A DNA stretch of 64,000 nt, from contig NZ_CP129137.1 in the NCBI RefSeq assembly GCF_030406905.1, forward strand, positions 5,290,001 through 5,354,000. The letters are read 5' to 3'. Both the position numbers and the translations under genes were made by a program. How positions within the stretch are numbered: position 1 is the stretch's first letter; each line of letters begins with the position of its first letter. This stretch comes from Streptomyces sp. HUAS CB01 (lineage in GTDB: Bacteria > Actinomycetota > Actinomycetes > Streptomycetales > Streptomycetaceae). Below the pieces are notes generated by a model that saw only the letters and a program-made list of their open reading frames with translations, had not been told where the DNA came from and ran no database searches. Below, one piece after another: positions 44,027-52,068 of this stretch.

Positions 44027-44980
44027 ATGACCATCGACCAGCAGCGCCCGACCCCCGCGGCACAGATCGCGAACAACGCGGTCGTCCCGGAGGACATCAG
44101 GGCCGACATCGAGCAGTTCGGCATCGACGGCTTCACGGGCCCGATCAAGCTGTACGAGCCCGAGGAGGCCGAGGCGCTGATCCGCGAGATCCGCATCAAC
44201 AACCAGGACTCCTCGCGGGCCCTGTACAAGAACAGCGTCAACTACGACCGGCACTTCGACATCCCGGAGCTCAGCCGCCACGTCACCCACCCGACGATCG
44301 TCAAGTACCTGACCGCGATCCTCGGCCCCGACGTCCTGAACTGGCGTACGGAGTGGTTCCCGAAGTTCCCCGGAGCGAAGGCCACCGAGTGGCACCAGGT
44401 CCGCGACTACAGCTACGCCAACGGCAAGCCGCAGCTCCTCCCCACCGAGTCGGAGTGGAACGCCTACATCGACATCACCGTCTGGACGACCTTCACCCCC
44501 GCCACCAGGGACCGCGCCTGCATGAAGTTCGTCCGCGGCTCGCAGCGCGACTGGATCTTCGACGAGCACAAGGCCACCGACGCCGGCCGGGGCACCGACT
44601 ACGACGTCGCCCACGCCAGCACGGGATTCTTCGGCTACGACTTCGCCGACTTCAAGATCGACCCGAACTGGGAGCCGCGCCCCGAGGACGTCGTCGAACT
44701 GGAGATGAAGCCGGGCGAGGCCGTCATCTTCACCGCCTCCTGCGTCCACGGATCCACCCCGAACCTCACCGCACGCGAGACCCGCTTCGCCATCGCGTCG
44801 CGCTACGTGCCCACGCACGTCCGCGTCTACCCGGACCAGGACTCCTTCAGCGCCCACGGCGCGACCTTCGACCTGTCGGAGTACGGCAGCGTCCTGGTGG
44901 CCGGCGAGAACCGCTACGAGCACAACCGCATCCGGACCCACAACAACCACGGCGTGCCGTTCGGCTGGACCGAGAGCTGA
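44027..44980 (+). CDS. SyrB2-like non-haem iron halogenase-type enzyme
   Basis: A 317-residue phytanoyl-CoA-dioxygenase-superfamily protein aligning along its whole length with my recollection of SyrB2-type carrier-dependent halogenases: WHQ...GKPQ, ITVWTTFTPA, GFFGYDFADFKIDPNWEPRPED, ASRYVPTHVRVYPDQDSF. Iron ligands are His123 and His241, and 2-oxoglutarate Arg is about 259. The position that carries Asp in hydroxylases and Ala or Gly in halogenases is Val125 here, so no carboxylate ligand is present. It likely acts on an aminoacyl-S-carrier (product of the A domain at 42396 and carrier at 45056). Chlorination is the favoured reaction but not proven. Confidence 0.88.
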   Translation: MTIDQQRPTPAAQIANNAVVPEDIRADIEQFGIDGFTGPIKLYEPEEAEALIREIRINNQDSSRALYKNSVNYDRHFDIPELSRHVTHPTIVKYLTAILGPDVLNWRTEWFPKFPGAKATEWHQVRDYSYANGKPQLLPTESEWNAYIDITVWTTFTPATRDRACMKFVRGSQRDWIFDEHKATDAGRGTDYDVAHASTGFFGYDFADFKIDPNWEPRPEDVVELEMKPGEAVIFTASCVHGSTPNLTARETRFAIASRYVPTHVRVYPDQDSFSAHGATFDLSEYGSVLVAGENRYEHNRIRTHNNHGVPFGWTES

Positions 44981-45055
44981 CCACCGAGCACCGCCCCACC
45001 GCCCGTCATCCCGGACCTCCCACCCCGACGCGTCACCCCCGGAAGGAAAGAGACC

Positions 45056-45283
45056 TTGATCGCTGAGAAGATCCACGCCATCTGGAGCCGCGAGCTCGAC
45101 CTCGAGGAGTTCTCCGACACCGACGACTTCTTCAGCATCGGCGGCCACTCGCTGATCATGACGAAGATCCAGCTCGCCATCGTCACCGAACTCGGCATCG
45201 AGGTTCCGATGGACCAGCTGTTCCGCAAGTCCACGGTCAAGGAGATATCCGAGCACATCGAGACGGCGCTCTCGGCCGCCTGA
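45056..45283 (+). CDS. free-standing peptidyl carrier protein
   Basis: A 75-residue carrier domain with the phosphopantetheine Ser in FFSIGGHSLIMTKIQ (Ser about 32). TTG at 45056 follows GGAAGGA. It is the natural partner of the stand-alone A domain and the halogenase: A, carrier, halogenase and thioesterase as separate proteins mirrors the CytC1-C4 arrangement known from a streptomycete. Confidence 0.93.
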   Translation: MIAEKIHAIWSRELDLEEFSDTDDFFSIGGHSLIMTKIQLAIVTELGIEVPMDQLFRKSTVKEISEHIETALSAA

Positions 45284-45323
45284 CCGCCGTCGGTCGGCAC
45301 CGTAACGACGCTCTGCACCCACA

Positions 45324-45380
45324 GGCACCACGGCATGCCGGGGCCGGGCCCACCGCCCGGACCCGGCATGCCGCCGTGCC
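45324..45380. terminator. strong intercistronic hairpin
   Basis: GGCAC plus CGGCATGCCGGG pair with CCCGGCATGCCG plus GTGCC across a GC-rich inner stem. Lies between the carrier and aminotransferase genes, which share a strand. It could be a terminator, an attenuator or an mRNA-stabilising structure. Confidence 0.6.
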
Positions 45381-45410
45381 CCCACCATCCACCCCAAGGG
45401 AGAGCCCTCA

Positions 45411-46688
45411 GTGCAGCTATCGAGCCGGGGCCGGCAGATGACCCGTCTGTCGGGCATCCGCAGCATCATGGAGGACATCGCCGCCGCAGGCCCGGACGTC
45501 GGTGACGGCCGCTGGCTGAACCTCAGCCCCGGGAACCCCTCGCACATCCCCGAGGTCGTGTCGGCCTGGCAACGGCTCACCCAGGAGGTCCTGCACGAGC
45601 GGTTCGTGGAGTCCAGCACCCAGTACGGTCCCTCGCGCGGCACCAGCGGTCTCGTCGAGGCCGTGGCCGAGTACTTCAACCTCACCTACGGCTGGTCGAT
45701 CGGCCCGGAGAACATCGTCGTCGGCCCCGGCAGCCAGATGCTGTCGTTCGTCGCGGCGGCCCTCTTCACCGGCCCGGGCGACGACGGCCGGATCCGGCCC
45801 CTGGTCCTGCCGCGGATGCCGGACTACACCGGGTACCAGGGACTGGCCATGGACCCCGGCGGCATCGTCGGCATCGAACCGCTCGTCATCGAGGAAGGGC
45901 CCCACTCCTTCCGCTACGCGGTGGACACGGAGGCCCTCGACCGGCAGAGCAGCATGGGCATGATGCTGCTGTCCAGCCCCGCGAACCCGACCGGCAGCAG
46001 TCTCGACAGCGCCGAGCTCAAGACACTGGTCGAGACGGCCGAACGGCACGACGTACCCCTCGTCGTCGACCACGCCTACGGCGAGCCCTTCCCCGGCGTG
46101 GCGCAGACCCGGATCGCCCCGGTCCTGCACCCCCACGTGATCAACCTCTTCACGTTCTCCAAGGCCGGACTGCCGGGCGAACGGATCGCCTTCGCCATCG
46201 GCCCCGCCGAACTGATCGACCCCATGGTCTCCTTCATCGCCAACTCGTCCCTGCACGGCCCGCAGCTGCTCCAGGCCACCGCCGAACGGGCCCTGGCGAC
46301 ACGTCAGATGGACGTCCTGACGACCCGGCACATCAAGCCCTACTACAAGGCCAAGCGGGCGATGGCCGAGGCACTGCTCACCGAGGCGCTGCCCGAGCGG
46401 CTGAACTGGCGGTTGCACTCGAGCGACGGCGGCATGTTCTGCTGGCTGAACATCGACCACGAATGGTTCGACGACCTCGAACTGTACGAACTGCTCAAGC
46501 GGAAGAAGATGTTCGTCGTGCCCGGCCGTCACTTCTTCGTGGCGCCCCTGGACACGCCCTTCCTGCGTACTCACGGGCGGCGCTGCGTCCGGCTGAGTCT
46601 CAGTCCCAACGAGTGGGCCGTCGCGGAGGGCATCGACCGGCTGGCCGAGGCCCTCACCGAAATGCGCGCAGAGCGGGGCGGGGCATGA
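45411..46688 (+). CDS. avtA: valine-pyruvate-type aminotransferase (AvtA-like)
   Basis: A 425-residue fold-type I PLP aminotransferase of the AvtA branch. It opens with LSSRGRQMTRLSGIRSIMEDI and LNLSPGNPSHIPEV. The PLP lysine is in LFTFSKAGLPGERI, and it ends with RCVRLSLSPNEW. AvtA transfers amino groups between alanine and branched or straight-chain 2-keto acids (valine, 2-aminobutyrate, norvaline). Here it would convert the keto acid made by the LeuA/C/D-B set into the amino acid used by the A domain (inference). GTG start with AAGGGAGAG upstream; its stop overlaps the thioesterase ATG. Confidence 0.87.
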   Translation: MQLSSRGRQMTRLSGIRSIMEDIAAAGPDVGDGRWLNLSPGNPSHIPEVVSAWQRLTQEVLHERFVESSTQYGPSRGTSGLVEAVAEYFNLTYGWSIGPENIVVGPGSQMLSFVAAALFTGPGDDGRIRPLVLPRMPDYTGYQGLAMDPGGIVGIEPLVIEEGPHSFRYAVDTEALDRQSSMGMMLLSSPANPTGSSLDSAELKTLVETAERHDVPLVVDHAYGEPFPGVAQTRIAPVLHPHVINLFTFSKAGLPGERIAFAIGPAELIDPMVSFIANSSLHGPQLLQATAERALATRQMDVLTTRHIKPYYKAKRAMAEALLTEALPERLNWRLHSSDGGMFCWLNIDHEWFDDLELYELLKRKKMFVVPGRHFFVAPLDTPFLRTHGRRCVRLSLSPNEWAVAEGIDRLAEALTEMRAERGGA

Positions 46689-47446
46689 GCCCCGCGGACC
46701 GATGGCTGCGCCGTCACCCGGTCCGGGGGGCCGTGCGGACCCGGCTGGTCTGCCTCCCGCACGCCGGCGGCACCGCGGGGTCCTTCGCCGGCTGGGCCGG
46801 CCTGCTGCCCGCCGGAACGGAACTGATCGCCGTGCAGTACCCCGGACGGCAGGACCGGATCGCCGAGGAACCGGTCCGAGAGATGGCCGGGATGGCGGAC
46901 CTGCTGGCCGAGGCGCTGCGCCCGCTGCTGGACCGCCCGATGCTCCTCTTCGGGCACAGCATGGGAACCGGGCTGGCCTACGAGGTGGCCGGACGGCTGG
47001 AACGCACTGACGGCTTCGTGATGGACCACGTCTTCGTCTCCGCCCGGCCCGCGCCGCACCGGATCGACGGCGAACACCGGCACCGGCTGACCGACGACGA
47101 ACTCGTCGCCGCCATGCGCCGGCTGGGCGGTCCCGACGCCGCGGTGTACGACCACACGGCCCTGCTCCCGCTCATCCTGCCTCCGCTGCGGGCGGACCTG
47201 GCGCTGCTGGACCGGTACCGCCCGGAGCGGCTCGTACCGCTACGGGCGCCGCTGACGGTGCTGGGCGGCGAGGACGACGACACCTGCCCGGTCGGGGAAC
47301 TTCCCGTCTGGGCCGAGGCCACCACCGCGTCCACGCGGGTGCGGCTCTTCCCCGGCGGGCACCACTATCTGCGGGAATGCGAGGAGGAAGTGGTGTCCGA
47401 GGTGTCGGCGGCACTGTCACGTGCCGCCACCGTGCGACCGCGGTGA
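46685..47446 (+). CDS. type II thioesterase
   Basis: A 253-residue alpha/beta hydrolase of the GrsT/type II TE family: LVCLPHAGGTAGSFAGWAGLL, nucleophile Ser in LLFGHSMGTGLAYE, Asp in LTVLGGEDDDTCP, His in FPGGHHYLRE. It could release the chlorinated aminoacyl group from the carrier (CytC4-like) or edit misloaded carriers. ATG 46685 overlaps the aminotransferase stop by four bases, indicating coupling. Last plus-strand gene of this operon. Confidence 0.9.
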   Translation: MSPADRWLRRHPVRGAVRTRLVCLPHAGGTAGSFAGWAGLLPAGTELIAVQYPGRQDRIAEEPVREMAGMADLLAEALRPLLDRPMLLFGHSMGTGLAYEVAGRLERTDGFVMDHVFVSARPAPHRIDGEHRHRLTDDELVAAMRRLGGPDAAVYDHTALLPLILPPLRADLALLDRYRPERLVPLRAPLTVLGGEDDDTCPVGELPVWAEATTASTRVRLFPGGHHYLRECEEEVVSEVSAALSRAATVRPR

Positions 47447-47504
47447 AAGGGCCGGCGATAGGGCCGGCGAAAGGGCCGGCGAAAGGGCCGGCGAAAGGGC
47501 CGGA
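47445..47504. repeat. five tandem copies of a 12-base unit
   Basis: Five consecutive copies of GAAAGGGCCGGC (one with GATA, the last ending in A) begin at the stop codon of the thioesterase gene. Precise minisatellite-like array. Confidence 0.95.
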
Positions 47505-47549
47505 CAGGGTGCTCGCGAAGCCCTGCCGAACGGTTCGCTGAAAAGACCG

Positions 47550-47584
47550 GTGCCGGTCCGCACTTCACGTGTGCGGACCGGCAC
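47550..47584. terminator. bidirectional terminator hairpin
   Basis: GTGCCGGTCCGCAC (47550-47563) pairs perfectly with GTGCGGACCGGCAC (47571-47584) across a seven-base loop, between the convergent thioesterase and cupin genes. Confidence 0.85.
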
Positions 47585-47607
47585 TTCGATGTCTCGTGGG
47601 AACGTAC

Positions 47608-48000
47608 TCAGCCGAGGCGGTGACCCGTGGTGGCATCCACATGGTCGGGGATCTCCTCGTGGGTGTCCCCGACCGTCAGAGTGCCGGTGGGTTCCACCAT
47701 CAGGATGTGGGACTCCGCCTCGGCCACCGGCTTGTGCTCCGTACCGCGCGGCACCACGTAGGTGTCGCCCTGTTCGAGGGTGACCGAGCGCTCCGCGCCG
47801 GCCTCGCGCAGGTGGATCACCAGGCGCCCGGACACCACCAGGAACAGCTCGTCCGTGTCCCGGTGGGAATGCCATATGTATTCGCCATGGAATTTCGCGA
47901 CCCTGACGTCGTAGTCATTGAACTGGGCGACAATTCTGGGACTCCACAACTCGCTGAAGGAATCGAGAGTCTTCTGGAGATTCACCGGCTCGTTCATCAT
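47608..48000 (-). CDS. cupin-domain protein
   Basis: A 130-residue single cupin. Motif 1 HSHRDTDELFLVVSGRLVIHL supplies two His and a Glu, and motif 2 GDTYVVPRGTEHKPVAE supplies the last His, so the metal site is complete. Function may be an isomerase, dioxygenase or binding protein in the pathway. ATG at 47998-48000 is preceded by GGA at usable distance; ATGs at 47997 and 48009 are alternatives. It sits between the thioesterase and the leu genes, so it is probably part of the cluster. Confidence 0.83.
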   Translation of the reverse strand: MMNEPVNLQKTLDSFSELWSPRIVAQFNDYDVRVAKFHGEYIWHSHRDTDELFLVVSGRLVIHLREAGAERSVTLEQGDTYVVPRGTEHKPVAEAESHILMVEPTGTLTVGDTHEEIPDHVDATTGHRLG

Positions 48001-48288
48001 GTATTCCATCGTGCATGAGGAAAGGCGGTCCTTCAAGGGAAAGGCCGCGGTGGGGCGAGGAGTTGATCCTGCAGTTCGCGATCGGTACTTCGGCGGGCGC
48101 GCGGATTTCACCGGAGCCGCCGCGTGCGGCGTGACGGTCACCGGGCGTCCCGGAGAACACGTCCGGTACTCGGTGGAGGGCTGTGCAGCCCCGGACCTCT
48201 CCACGGCCCGACACGGCCCGCGATGATGCGGCCCGAACCGGCGCGGCCTGCTCCCCGGACCGTCCCCCTGCGGGACCGCCTCCGGCGG

Positions 48289-48379
48289 GCCGGGACGAGG
48301 AGCCGCCGGGACGAGAGATGCCGGGACGAGGTGATGCCGGTACGAGGAGCTGCCGGTACGAGGTGAAGCCGGGACGAGG
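48289..48379. repeat. six direct repeats of GCCGG(G/T)ACGAG with about 16-base period
   Basis: Copies begin at 48289, 48305, 48320, 48336, 48352 and 48368. They lie in the 535-base gap between the cupin gene and leuD-leuB. Regular spacing by 15-16 bases is like an iteron or multi-site protein-binding array. The rest of the gap (48010-48288) shows no gene. Confidence 0.85.
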
Positions 48380-48417
48380 AACTGCCCCACCCGGCGGCCG
48401 CTCCCACCGAAATACGC

Positions 48418-48455
48418 GTGCCGCCCTGGCGGCTGGGGGGAAGCCAGGACGGCAC
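48418..48455 (-). terminator. hairpin downstream of leuD-leuB
   Basis: GTGCCGCCCTGGC (48418-48430) and GCCAGGACGGCAC (48443-48455) pair with one mismatch over a 12-base loop. Placed about 80 bases after the end of the leu operon. Confidence 0.7.
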
Positions 48456-48482
48456 GCGGGTCCGGGTGTCGACGGGCGGAGC

Positions 48483-48556
48483 CCGTCACCGCGCGGCGCG
48501 TACCGCGGGGGGCCGGGCCGCGCGCGGCGGCACCGTCACCGCGCGGCGCGTACCGC
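48483..48556. repeat. 24-base direct repeat duplicating the 3' end of leuB
   Basis: The 24 bases at 48533-48556, which include the leuB stop codon, recur exactly at 48483-48506, 50 bases downstream in the gene's direction. A short local duplication, not coding by itself. Confidence 0.85.
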
Positions 48557-50167
48557 CAGCGCGTCGCCGATCTCCTCCGTCGTACGGAAGACCTCGTCGC
48601 GTTCGGCGAGGTCACCGCGGACCGCGTCCTCGATCCGCGCCGCTTCGGGTTCCATGCCCAGGTGCCGCAGCATCAGGGCCACGGACAGGACCGCCGCCGT
48701 CGGGTCGGCCTTGCCGGTGCCGGCGATGTCCGGAGCGGAGCCGTGAACGGGCTCGAACATCGACGGATACGTGCCGGAGGGATCGATGTTGCCCGAGGCG
48801 GCCAGGCCGATCCCGCCGCTCACGGCGGCCGCCAGGTCCGTGAGGATGTCACCGAAGAGGTTGTCCGTGACGATCACGTCGAACCGCTCGGGCTGCGTCA
48901 CGAGGAAGATCGTCGCGGCGTCGACATGCAGATAGTCGGTCGTCACCTGCGGATACTCGGCAGCCACCCGGTCGAAGACGTCCGTCCACAGCCGCCCTGC
49001 GTGCACGAGGACGTTGTTCTTGTGCACCAGGGTCAGCTTCTTGCGCGGCCGTGCCGCAGCCCGCGCGAAGGCGTCCCGCACCACGCGCTCCACTCCGAAC
49101 GCGGTGTTCACACTGATTTCGGTGGCCACCTCGGCGGGGGTGCCGGCGCGCAGGGAGCCACCGTTGCCCGTGTACGGGCCCTCCGTCCCCTCCCGTACCA
49201 CCACGAAATCGATCCGGGGACGTCCCGCCAGCGGCGTCGGGGTGTTCGGGAACAGCCTCGACGGCCGCAGGTTGACGAAGTGGTCGAACGCGAACCGCAG
49301 CTTCAGCAACAGCCCTCGCTCCAGCACCCCGGACGGCACCGACGGGTCGCCGATCGCGCCCAGAAGAATCGCGTCGTGCTGCCGCAGCGCGTCCAGTTCC
49401 GCGTCGGGAAGCGTCTCCCCGGTGCGGTGCCAGCGGGCTGCGCCGAGGTCGTACTCCGTGGTCTCCAGCTTCACGTTGTGCGGGAGGACCGCCCGCAGAA
49501 CCTTCAGGCCCTGCGCGACGACCGCCCGGCCGATGCCGTCCCCCGGCACCACCGCGAGGTCGATCACCCGGGGCTCGGCACGGACCGTGCGGGGTTTGTG
49601 GGTGGGTCTGGTTGCTTCGTAGGTGGCGATGTCGGCTTCGTTCTGAAGGGTGAGGCTGATGTCGTCGAGGCCGTTGAGGAGTCGCCATCGGGCGTTCTCG
49701 TCGAGTTCGAAGTCGGCGGTGATGCCGGGGGCGCGGACCTGGCGTTGTTCGAGGTCGACGGTGACTTCGGTGGTCGGGTCGGTTTCGGTGAGTTCCCAGA
49801 GGCGGTCGACGGTGTCCTGGGGGAGGACGACGGTGAGGAGGCCGTTCTTGAGGGAGTTGCCGCGGAAGATGTCGGCGAAGCGGGAGGAGATGACGGTTTT
49901 GAAGCCGTAGTTCTGCAGGGCCCAGACGGCGTGTTCGCGGGAGGAGCCGGTGCCGAAGTCGGGGCCGGCGACCAGGACGGTGGCGCCGTGGCGTTCGGGC
50001 TGGTTGAGGATGAAGTCGGTGTTCTTGCGCCAGGCCTCGAACAGGCCGTCCTCGAAGCCGTCGCGGGTGACCTTCTTGAGCCAGTGGGCGGGGATGATCT
50101 GGTCGGTGTCGACGTTGCTGCGGCGCAGTGGGACGGCCCGGCCGGTGTGGGTGGTGAAGGCTTCCAT
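48536..50167 (-). CDS. leuD-leuB: LeuD-LeuB fusion: isopropylmalate isomerase small subunit joined to 3-isopropylmalate dehydrogenase
   Basis: One uninterrupted 543-residue frame. Residues 1-200 are a complete LeuD ([56 protein letters not shown]). Residues 201-543 are a complete LeuB ([68 protein letters not shown]). The junction is about [19 protein letters not shown] with no stop between. An in-frame GTG at 49567 could start LeuB separately, but no good ribosome site precedes it. ATG 50167 lies two bases after leuC. Together with LeuC it would isomerise and oxidatively decarboxylate a LeuA product. Confidence 0.88.
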   Translation of the reverse strand: MEAFTTHTGRAVPLRRSNVDTDQIIPAHWLKKVTRDGFEDGLFEAWRKNTDFILNQPERHGATVLVAGPDFGTGSSREHAVWALQNYGFKTVISSRFADIFRGNSLKNGLLTVVLPQDTVDRLWELTETDPTTEVTVDLEQRQVRAPGITADFELDENARWRLLNGLDDISLTLQNEADIATYEATRPTHKPRTVRAEPRVIDLAVVPGDGIGRAVVAQGLKVLRAVLPHNVKLETTEYDLGAARWHRTGETLPDAELDALRQHDAILLGAIGDPSVPSGVLERGLLLKLRFAFDHFVNLRPSRLFPNTPTPLAGRPRIDFVVVREGTEGPYTGNGGSLRAGTPAEVATEISVNTAFGVERVVRDAFARAAARPRKKLTLVHKNNVLVHAGRLWTDVFDRVAAEYPQVTTDYLHVDAATIFLVTQPERFDVIVTDNLFGDILTDLAAAVSGGIGLAASGNIDPSGTYPSMFEPVHGSAPDIAGTGKADPTAAVLSVALMLRHLGMEPEAARIEDAVRGDLAERDEVFRTTEEIGDALAVRAAR

Positions 50168-50169
50168 GG

Positions 50170-51603
50170 TCAGACTCCGGCGGGCGTGGGGGTGGCGGGC
50201 TGGTCGGTGAGGTCGGCGGGTGAGGCGAGGTGGCCGAGGACGGCGGTGGCGGCGGCGACCTGGGGGGAGACGAGGTGGGTGCGTCCGCCCTTGCCCTGGC
50301 GGCCTTCGAAGTTGCGGTTGGAGGTGGAGGCGGAGCGTTCGCCGGGGGCGAGCTGGTCGGGGTTCATGCCCAGGCACATCGAGCAGCCCGCGTGTCGCCA
50401 TTCGGCGCCGGCTTCCTTGAAGACCTTGTCGAGGCCTTCCTCGACGGCCTGGAGGGCGACGCGGACGGAGCCGGGGACGACGAGCATCCGTACGCCGTCG
50501 GTGACTTTGCGGCCCTGGAGGATCGAGGCGGCGGCGCGGAGGTCCTCGATACGGCCGTTGGTGCAGGAGCCTACGAAGACGGTGTCGACCTTGATGTCGC
50601 GCAGGGCCTGTCCGGCGGTCAACCCCATGTATTCCAGGGCCTTTTCGGCCGCGGTGCGTTCCGATGCGTCCTCGTACGATGCGGGGTCGGGGACGTGTGC
50701 GGACAGGGGTGCGCCCTGGCCGGGGTTGGTGCCCCAGGTGACGAACGGGGCCAGTTCGGCGGCGTCGATGAACACCTCGGCGTCGAAGACGGCGTCGTCG
50801 TCGGTGCGCAGGGTCTTCCAGTAGGCGACCGCGGCGTCCCAGTCCTCGCCGGTGGGGGCGTGGTCGCGTCCCTTGAGGTAGTCGAAGGTGGTCTGGTCGG
50901 GGGCGATCATGCCCGCGCGGGCGCCGGCTTCGATGGACATGTTGCAGATGGTCATGCGGGCTTCCATCGAGAGCTGCTCGATGGCGCTGCCGCGGTACTC
51001 CAGGATGTAGCCCTGGCCGCCGCCGGTGCCGATCCTGGCGATGATGGCCAGGATGAGGTCCTTGGCGGTGACGCCGTCGGGCAGGTTCCCCTCGACGGTG
51101 ATCGCCATGGTCCTCGGGCGGGCCATCGGCAGGGTCTGGGTGGCCAGGACGTGCTCGACCTGGGAGGTGCCGATCCCGAACGCCAGCGCGCCGAACGCGC
51201 CGTGGGTGGAGGTGTGGGAGTCACCGCACACCACCGTGGTGCCCGGCTGGGTCAGCCCCAGCTGCGGCCCCACCACATGGACCACGCCCTGCTCCACGTC
51301 CCCCAGCGGATGCAGCCGCACCCCGAACTCCGCACAGTTCTTCCGCAACGTCTCCAGCTGCGCACGCGAGACCGGGTCCGCGATCGGCTTGTCGATGTCC
51401 AGGGTCGGGGTGTTGTGGTCCTCGGTCGCGATGGTGAGATCCAGCCGCCGCACCCGCCGCCCGTTCTGACGAAGACCGTCGAACGCCTGCGGGCTCGTCA
51501 CCTCGTGCAGCAGGTGGAGATCGATGAAGAGGAGATCGGGCTCGCCCTCGGCGCGCCGGACGACATGATCGTCCCAGACCTTCTCCGCGAGTGTCCTACC
51601 CAT
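50170..51603 (-). CDS. leuC: 3-isopropylmalate dehydratase large subunit
   Basis: A 477-residue aconitase-family subunit. The three Fe-S cysteines are in [16 protein letters not shown] and [41 protein letters not shown], and it has [21 protein letters not shown]. The sequence is very close to what I recall of housekeeping Streptomyces LeuC. But the usual ndgR regulator is not divergent here and leuD is fused to leuB, so this is probably a second, cluster-dedicated copy of recent origin. ATG 51603 follows GGAGGGAAAG. Confidence 0.93.
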   Translation of the reverse strand: MGRTLAEKVWDDHVVRRAEGEPDLLFIDLHLLHEVTSPQAFDGLRQNGRRVRRLDLTIATEDHNTPTLDIDKPIADPVSRAQLETLRKNCAEFGVRLHPLGDVEQGVVHVVGPQLGLTQPGTTVVCGDSHTSTHGAFGALAFGIGTSQVEHVLATQTLPMARPRTMAITVEGNLPDGVTAKDLILAIIARIGTGGGQGYILEYRGSAIEQLSMEARMTICNMSIEAGARAGMIAPDQTTFDYLKGRDHAPTGEDWDAAVAYWKTLRTDDDAVFDAEVFIDAAELAPFVTWGTNPGQGAPLSAHVPDPASYEDASERTAAEKALEYMGLTAGQALRDIKVDTVFVGSCTNGRIEDLRAAASILQGRKVTDGVRMLVVPGSVRVALQAVEEGLDKVFKEAGAEWRHAGCSMCLGMNPDQLAPGERSASTSNRNFEGRQGKGGRTHLVSPQVAAATAVLGHLASPADLTDQPATPTPAGV

Positions 51604-51820
51604 CGCTTTCCCTCCGGCCGACGATCAGTCCTGTCATGCCGGCGACGCTAGGGGGACCACTCCCCGGGGCGTCCTTGATCGGTCCTCACCCGGGGCGGGC
51701 CGACGGGCGAGGACACGAGGAGAGCGCCGCCGGCCGCTTCCCTCACGAGGACGTTCGCCTCTGGCCGGTTCCGGGCACGAGGTGCGGTCGCTTTGAGCCG
51801 CATACGCCTGCATGCACGCG

Positions 51821-51860
51821 AAGACCCCGTCCTCAGCGTTCTCGCTGGTGGCGGGGTCTT
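51821..51860 (-). terminator. tRNA-type terminator hairpin
   Basis: AAGACCCCG (51821-51829) and CGGGGTCTT (51852-51860) form a strong stem followed by a run of A on the minus-strand far side. Lies 19 bases downstream of the tRNA remnant on the minus strand, as terminators of intact tRNA genes do. Confidence 0.8.
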
Positions 51861-51878
51861 TGGGCACCTTCTTCGAGG

Positions 51879-51924
51879 TGCCCCCGGCAGGATTCGAACC
51901 TGCGCACACGGCTCCGGAGGCCGG
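51879..51924 (-). other. 3' half of tRNA-Arg(CCG), probable attachment site
   Basis: On the minus strand the sequence gives anticodon loop CTCCGGA (anticodon CCG), the anticodon-stem 3' strand, a T arm with GCAGG-TTCGAAT-CCTGC, and the acceptor 3' strand CGGGGGC plus discriminator A. The matching 5' acceptor GCCCCCG and D arm are absent upstream, so only the part from the anticodon stem to the 3' end is present. This is the usual identity block left by tyrosine-integrase elements in tRNA genes. The retained terminator lies at lower coordinates, so the inserted DNA lies on the higher-coordinate side. Confidence 0.8.
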
Positions 51925-52068
51925 TCCGGTCGTTCAAGGATGCGCTGGTCAGCACGCTCAGTGCTGCTCCTGCCCTTCCCTCTGTCCACGAATAGTCCGT
52001 AGGACAGGTCACGTTGTCACACCCCGTGCCTAGACTTCGAGCAAGGTCGGTACGGGAGGGGCTGGGCA

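Noticed and set aside
51879-51924. Complete functional tRNA gene
   Set aside because: No 5' acceptor strand or D arm complementary to the 3' half exists upstream on the minus strand.
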